A DNA stretch of 6,696 bases from Lysobacteraceae bacterium (lineage in GTDB: Bacteria; Pseudomonadota; Gammaproteobacteria; Xanthomonadales; Wenzhouxiangellaceae), in NCBI GenBank assembly GCA_020201235.1, contig JAIVHD010000086.1, forward strand, positions 1 through 6,696. Direction: 5' to 3'. The position numbers were made by a program, and so were the translations under genes. This document shows, one piece after another, positions 6,410 through 6,696 of the stretch. The notes under the pieces are model-generated. The model was not told the origin of the DNA. It did not search any database and was given only the letters and a program-made list of their open reading frames with translations. Each line of letters starts with the position of its first letter. The stretch's first letter is position 1.

Positions 6410-6696
6410 TGCGCGTGCACGTTCCCGATCCCGATTACGCCTCGTCGCCGCGCGCGCAACGCAATTTTGTTCTTGCGGCAAAAATGGTGTTTGGTTTCCT
6501 GGTGGTGATGTGGTCAGTTTTTCTGTTCGATCAACTGCTTGGCCTGCAACTGGTCCGCTTCGGCTTGCGCCCGCGCGACCCGGCCGGCTTGCTGGGGATT
6601 CTGACCACGCCGTTACTGCACTCCAGTCTTTCGCATATCGGCTCGAACAGCTTGCCGTTGCTCGTCGGCGGCACCACGATGCTGTTCCTGTATCCC
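6409..6696 (+). CDS. rhomboid-family intramembrane serine protease (N-terminal part)
   Basis: The frame opens at the ATG at 6409, sharing its A with the acyltransferase stop, and runs 96 codons to the window edge without a stop. A basic/polar N-terminus precedes a membrane helix at about 21-45 (VLAAKMVFGFLV...). Then GLRPRDPAGLLGILTTPLLH leads into HSSLSHIGSNSLPLLVGG (71-88). That stretch matches the second helix of rhomboid proteases (E. coli GlpG HFSLMHILFN...): H76 and N80 correspond to the oxyanion-hole residues H150 and N154. The catalytic GxSG serine and the later His lie beyond the window, so activity cannot be confirmed. Rhomboids cleave membrane-spanning substrates within the lipid bilayer. 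Pairing with a PlsC-type gene suggests an envelope-related two-gene unit, but this is inference only. Confidence 0.85.
   Translation, partial: MRVHVPDPDYASSPRAQRNFVLAAKMVFGFLVVMWSVFLFDQLLGLQLVRFGLRPRDPAGLLGILTTPLLHSSLSHIGSNSLPLLVGGTTMLFLYP

Overview
This window looks like ordinary core-metabolism chromosome from a gammaproteobacterium with fairly GC-rich DNA. The pointers are the gene order ygfZ <- -> sdhC-sdhD-sdhA-sdhB-sdhE-ygfX, the adjacency of an SdhE/YgfX pair to succinate dehydrogenase, and SdhA and SdhB sequences of the Xanthomonadales or mitochondrial type. A Xanthomonadales- or Wenzhouxiangella-like host is a reasonable guess from remembered sequences; no database search was possible. 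No mobile element, CRISPR array, tRNA, rRNA or foreign-looking island was seen.

Layout. Positions 1-63 (minus) may hold the first 21 codons of a secreted protein that runs off the left edge. Positions 187-1026 (minus) encode YgfZ, the folate-binding iron-sulfur maintenance protein. A divergent intergenic region of about 310 bp (1027-1336) follows; it must hold the ygfZ and sdh promoters, but only weak promoter matches can be seen. Positions 1337-4776 (plus) carry sdhC, sdhD, sdhA and sdhB, the four subunits of respiratory complex II. The cluster continues with sdhE (SdhA flavinylation factor) and ygfX (small two-helix membrane protein), which overlap by 17 bases. After a 91-bp gap with a GC-rich stem-loop come a PlsC-type acyltransferase (5528-6409) and, overlapping it by one base, the start of a rhomboid-family intramembrane protease (6409 to the right edge).

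How the genes fit together. SdhC and SdhD form the haem b and quinone membrane anchor. SdhA carries covalent FAD and oxidises succinate, and SdhB passes the electrons through its three Fe-S clusters. SdhE promotes FAD attachment to SdhA, and YgfZ supports Fe-S enzymes, so both maturation needs of complex II are met by neighbouring genes.

The most notable observation is in sdhA. The reading frame is open and all substrate residues are present, but about 23 residues of the FAD-binding domain, including the near-invariant ADRTGH...LHTLY helix, are missing cleanly in frame at codons 140-142. This is either a real deletion that should damage the enzyme or an assembly/sequence artefact. No previously undescribed system was found; the other findings are small regulatory or start-site observations.
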